From Pseudomonas sp. FeN3W (GTDB lineage: Bacteria > Pseudomonadota > Gammaproteobacteria > Pseudomonadales > Pseudomonadaceae): a stretch of 64,000 nt of DNA. Within the stretch, counting starts at the first letter, position 1. Each line of letters starts with the position of its first letter. Below are positions 61,374-64,000 of the stretch, piece by piece. Both the position numbers and the translations under genes were made by a program. A model generated the notes under the pieces. That model was not told the origin of the DNA and made no database searches. It saw nothing but the letters and a program-made list of their open reading frames with translations. The stretch lies in assembly GCA_030263805.2 (NCBI GenBank), contig CP136011.1:496001-560000 (forward strand). Reading direction: 5' to 3'.

Positions 61374-62453
61374 TTATTTAGCCTCTTCAAAAACAGTTTT
61401 AGCCCGACGAATTTCGGTCTGGTAAAGACCTTCAATGGTGCCAGAGCGTCTTTCTCCATTGAGGCTTATCGAGATATAGGTTGCTGGAGCGGTTTTATAT
61501 AAAAACCGACCTGTTGGCGATACAGAGCTATTCTGAGGTGGTGGCAAAAGAAGTCTGCCGGGTAAAGACAGATACAATGATTCACCGTCATACCAGGCTT
61601 CTGCATTCTCAATGCCGGCTACCCTAAGCGGCTTTGAGCCCACTGGAGCATCCCCGCCTTGCAGCTTTACCAGCTCAGGTGAGACGTTTTCTATTTCATG
61701 GGTAAAAATAGGCTGGATATCAGCATTCGGCCCCATCTTTGGGATCGTAACAGAAACTCTTCCATCAACTGTGGAGTCTGAGCCTTTCAGTAATATTGGA
61801 ATTGAAGACGATAGGCCATCAAGCACAACTGCGGCATTGGACTGGCGGTATCGACTTGAAAGAGAGAAGGAGCTGATGTGCCTTTGCTCTCCCATTACTT
61901 TTTTGCTAAAACTTTCGGCGTCGCCTACAACACCATCCTTGCGGATAGACCATGGTTTTCCGCTTGCGTCATAAAATTCCACCTGAGCTGCAAAACCGTC
62001 TGCAACATAAATAACCAGCGGTTTATTAGAGTCTGGCTGGTAGGTAACATTGCGGATTCTAAAATCGATCCCACCAAGCGGTTCATTTTGGGCTTTTTCG
62101 ATCTCGGATAGTTTTTTGCGAAGAGAAGTAATCTCGGAAGGCTGCAACGGAAGCCGGATTCTTTCTTCCTCTTGTTTTCTAGCCTTGATTTCACCCTCTG
62201 ACAGCATCTTGCGAAGCTCTCTCAGCTGGTCTTCTTCGTAGAGAGCCCCTGCAATTGCCCCTTTACGGGCTTGCGTGACATTCCTGTCGTAGTCGTTGAC
62301 GTGTTCTTCATATCCATTGCCCTGAGCGCCTGTCGGCTCAGCGCTGGCTACCTGGCTTTCTTCGATCATTTGTTGATCAAAGGATTCTGCTGCCCATGCT
62401 TGTGTGCCAAGCAGGGCAAGAGAAAGCGCTAGGGCTATAGGCGATCTGCGCAT
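61374..62453 (-). CDS. icmK: IcmK/DotH/TraN outer-membrane core protein
   Basis: This protein is 359 residues from the ATG at 62453 (GGAG before), matching IcmK (361). It begins with a Sec signal (MRRSPIALALSLALLGTQAWA), has a coiled segment about 85-125, then the DotH domain (IDFRIRNVTYQPDSNKPLVIYVADGFAAQVEFYDASGKPW). It depends on DotC/DotD for outer-membrane assembly. Confidence 0.9.
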   Translation of the reverse strand: MRRSPIALALSLALLGTQAWAAESFDQQMIEESQVASAEPTGAQGNGYEEHVNDYDRNVTQARKGAIAGALYEEDQLRELRKMLSEGEIKARKQEEERIRLPLQPSEITSLRKKLSEIEKAQNEPLGGIDFRIRNVTYQPDSNKPLVIYVADGFAAQVEFYDASGKPWSIRKDGVVGDAESFSKKVMGEQRHISSFSLSSRYRQSNAAVVLDGLSSSIPILLKGSDSTVDGRVSVTIPKMGPNADIQPIFTHEIENVSPELVKLQGGDAPVGSKPLRVAGIENAEAWYDGESLYLSLPGRLLLPPPQNSSVSPTGRFLYKTAPATYISISLNGERRSGTIEGLYQTEIRRAKTVFEEAK

Positions 62454-62512
62454 TGTTATCTCCGGTGCGTTAAATACTGTCAATATAAACCAATTAGGAT
62501 GGAATGCAAAGT

Positions 62513-63223
62513 TTAGCGTCTTTGCATGATCACTTTTGTGATGCCAAGACCCTCTGCATTGTCCATAATGCTACGCCTGTCGACCTTCACCATGAACTTG
62601 ACCTTATTGGTCAGCTCTTGTGTCTGTGTTCTATAGGTAAGAATCGCATTTGCCTGGAACGTCCAGCTGTATACGCCGTTATCATTAGGGCCTTGAGCAA
62701 CCAAAATCGGCGTGTGCTCAAGCGTGAGGGACACGATCATCTTTCTTTCTTTGATTGCCTGGATAACGCCGACTGAATCCAATGCCTGGAGAAGACCCTC
62801 GCCACCCTCCTTGGTAAACCATTCCATTGTTGTCTTGTTTAGACGATCAAAGTAATTTGTGTAGTTGAAGGAAAAAGTGTCAACCAGAGCAGTTTGCACC
62901 CATTGAGCAACAACGGCATCTTTTTGATTTGGCTGCCCCAGCGCAACAAGCTGAATAAGTGAGCCATTTTTGTCAGTGGCAAAATAAACCCTCTCGCTTT
63001 TTGCCGTAAACACGCTGAAAGCGATGGCTGACTGCAAGCCAAGACCAACCAGGGAGACAATCGCGGCAATAAACAGCTTCTTGTTGCCGTGGTTGTAATA
63101 GCTGTTTCGATGCTCAACCTTGGAAAGACCTTCCTCTGCTTTCGCATGTGCACCAGCAAGCTGACGTCTAGCATTAGTGCCTGGGTTCTTGGTTTGCTTC
63201 TTGTTGCTTGTAGGTGTGGTCAT
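62513..63223 (-). CDS. icmL: IcmL/DotI/TraM inner-membrane protein
   Basis: This 236-residue protein has a cytoplasmic N-terminus, one membrane helix about 50-72 (FIAAIVSLVGLGLQSAIAFSVF) and a periplasmic domain with RVYFATDKNGSLIQLVALGQPN, typical of IcmL/DotI. Length slightly above Legionella IcmL (212). It follows icmM, as in Legionella. Confidence 0.9.
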   Translation of the reverse strand: MTTPTSNKKQTKNPGTNARRQLAGAHAKAEEGLSKVEHRNSYYNHGNKKLFIAAIVSLVGLGLQSAIAFSVFTAKSERVYFATDKNGSLIQLVALGQPNQKDAVVAQWVQTALVDTFSFNYTNYFDRLNKTTMEWFTKEGGEGLLQALDSVGVIQAIKERKMIVSLTLEHTPILVAQGPNDNGVYSWTFQANAILTYRTQTQELTNKVKFMVKVDRRSIMDNAEGLGITKVIMQRR

Positions 63224-63234
63224 ATAATGCCTTC

Positions 63235-63549
63235 TTATTTTTCTATTCGGGCTGGCTCAAGCGAATACAATTTCCCATCCTGCGTGGAAACGTATGAATG
63301 TGGCCTTGGTAGTGTGGTGTAGTATGCTGCGCAGACCGCTAATACAAGCGTCGCAACGATGCTACAAATCATGATAATGGTGCATGAAAAATCATATCTA
63401 TCTTGGACGTCACTTATAGGCACGGCGGGCTCACCCCAGGCAATGGCCTTCTCGTCCATGTCCTTTAGCACCTGTTCTATTGCCTTCTTTCGTTCTTCGG
63501 GGTCTTCGATTGCAAGAATGTCTGGTTTCTTATTTTTGTTCATGGTCAT
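63235..63549 (-). CDS. icmM: IcmM/DotJ-like small membrane protein
   Basis: This 104-residue protein has a helical cytoplasmic part, one membrane helix about 55-77 and a short periplasmic end (SYVSTQDGKLYSLEP) that resembles the start of the IcmL periplasmic domain. DotJ (94 residues) is a truncated DotI-like protein encoded next to it, so the assignment fits size, topology and order. It is the first gene of the operon; no clear promoter is visible upstream. Confidence 0.7.
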   Translation of the reverse strand: MTMNKNKKPDILAIEDPEERKKAIEQVLKDMDEKAIAWGEPAVPISDVQDRYDFSCTIIMICSIVATLVLAVCAAYYTTLPRPHSYVSTQDGKLYSLEPARIEK

Positions 63550-64000
63550 TCTTTTCTATCAGGGTAACGAATGCGCTCAAAGAATATACCACCGCAAATC
63601 TGAACGATCAATAAATGCCTATCAAATATAAAGAAATATGCAGAAAACCTTAAAATCACGCGTCTACTTGTTGCACGATCATTTTGCGGACACCGCTCCC
63701 ACGTCTTGCGGAATCAGCAGTCACTCCATTTTTGCAGCAGGCGTTGAGTGCGGTTTGAGGCGGATGTCGCAAGGCATGAGTGCGGTAAAATAATTCAAAA
63801 AACGCGCTCCGCTGAGCGATAGTGCGGATAATTCGACACACGCGGGCCTTTTTTTAAAGGCGAAATGATGAAAAATCGACACCCTAACTTAAATATGTCG
63901 ACATCAGATTCAGCCAAAAAGAAGTAAATTCGAAAATGAAATTGGGCAAACATTTGCTCAAATTTTCCAGCTTTAATCACTAAATGTAGTGGTCAACCCA
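63550..64000. other. Non-coding region with short direct repeats, upstream of icmM
   Basis: About 450 bases without a convincing gene. GAGTGCGGT occurs at 63746-63754 and 63778-63786 with a variant TAGTGCGGA at 63820-63828; the latter two are followed by similar TAATTC-containing sequence. A hairpin CGCTC/GAGCG lies near 63804-63817 and a palindrome ATGTCGACAT near 63895-63904. It could be a control region or an origin of transfer; no relaxase is present in the window to support the latter. Confidence 0.4.

Noticed and set aside
1..64000. tRNA, rRNA, insertion sequence or integrase genes
   Set aside because: No transposase or integrase motifs and no tRNA-like cloverleaf were recognised by reading; a dedicated search would be needed for small RNAs.

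Overview
This window is most likely part of a large conjugative plasmid or integrated element from a gammaproteobacterium. It carries a nearly contiguous IncI-like (Dot/Icm, type IVB) conjugation apparatus, a PilL-to-PilV thin-pilus operon, plasmid-style housekeeping genes (type IA topoisomerase, exonuclease I, thymidylate synthase) and many unassignable proteins. I see no rRNA, tRNA, relaxase, coupling ATPase (DotL/IcmO) or replication gene, so the host and replicon type cannot be fixed from this sequence.

Layout. 1-5.7 kb: a leftward operon of unrecognised proteins containing one IcmX/TraW-like periplasmic protein. 5.7-7.1 kb: overlapping divergent promoters, a pilin-like protein and small genes. 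7.1-11.9 kb: an HELGH putative metalloprotein, a winged-helix/coiled-coil protein and a topoisomerase IA. 11.9-18.0 kb: IcmW-like on the minus strand, then rightward IcmX/TraW-like, an IcmC-like membrane protein, IcmV and DotA. 18.0-18.4 kb: a gene-free island with three direct repeats between two terminators. 18.4-23.7 kb: small membrane and unknown proteins, thyA and sbcB. 23.7-37.7 kb: a leftward cluster of nine radical SAM enzymes around a small secreted Cys-rich peptide. 37.8-49.4 kb: thin-pilus genes pilV, a PilT-like ATPase, pilS, R, Q, P, O, N, L. 49.5-63.5 kb: icmT, dotB, dotC, dotD, dotO, two unknowns, icmJ, icmD, icmC-like, icmG, icmE, icmK, icmL, icmM. 63.55-64.0 kb: non-coding with short repeats.

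How it works together. The Dot/Icm proteins should build the DNA-transfer channel: core complex DotC, D, F, G, H; inner-membrane DotA, I, J, E, P and IcmV/T; ATPases DotB and DotO. The thin pilus with its PilV tip protein would hold donor and recipient together.

The standout is the radical SAM cluster. Nine distinct CxxxCxxC enzymes, most with a Cys-rich SPASM-like C-terminus, are chained by ATGA-type overlaps. They surround one 115-residue precursor candidate that has a Sec signal peptide and ends in a CYSN-CYSN-CHGS repeat. This looks like an undescribed ribosomal-peptide modification system with an exceptionally large set of maturases. The chemistry and role are inference.
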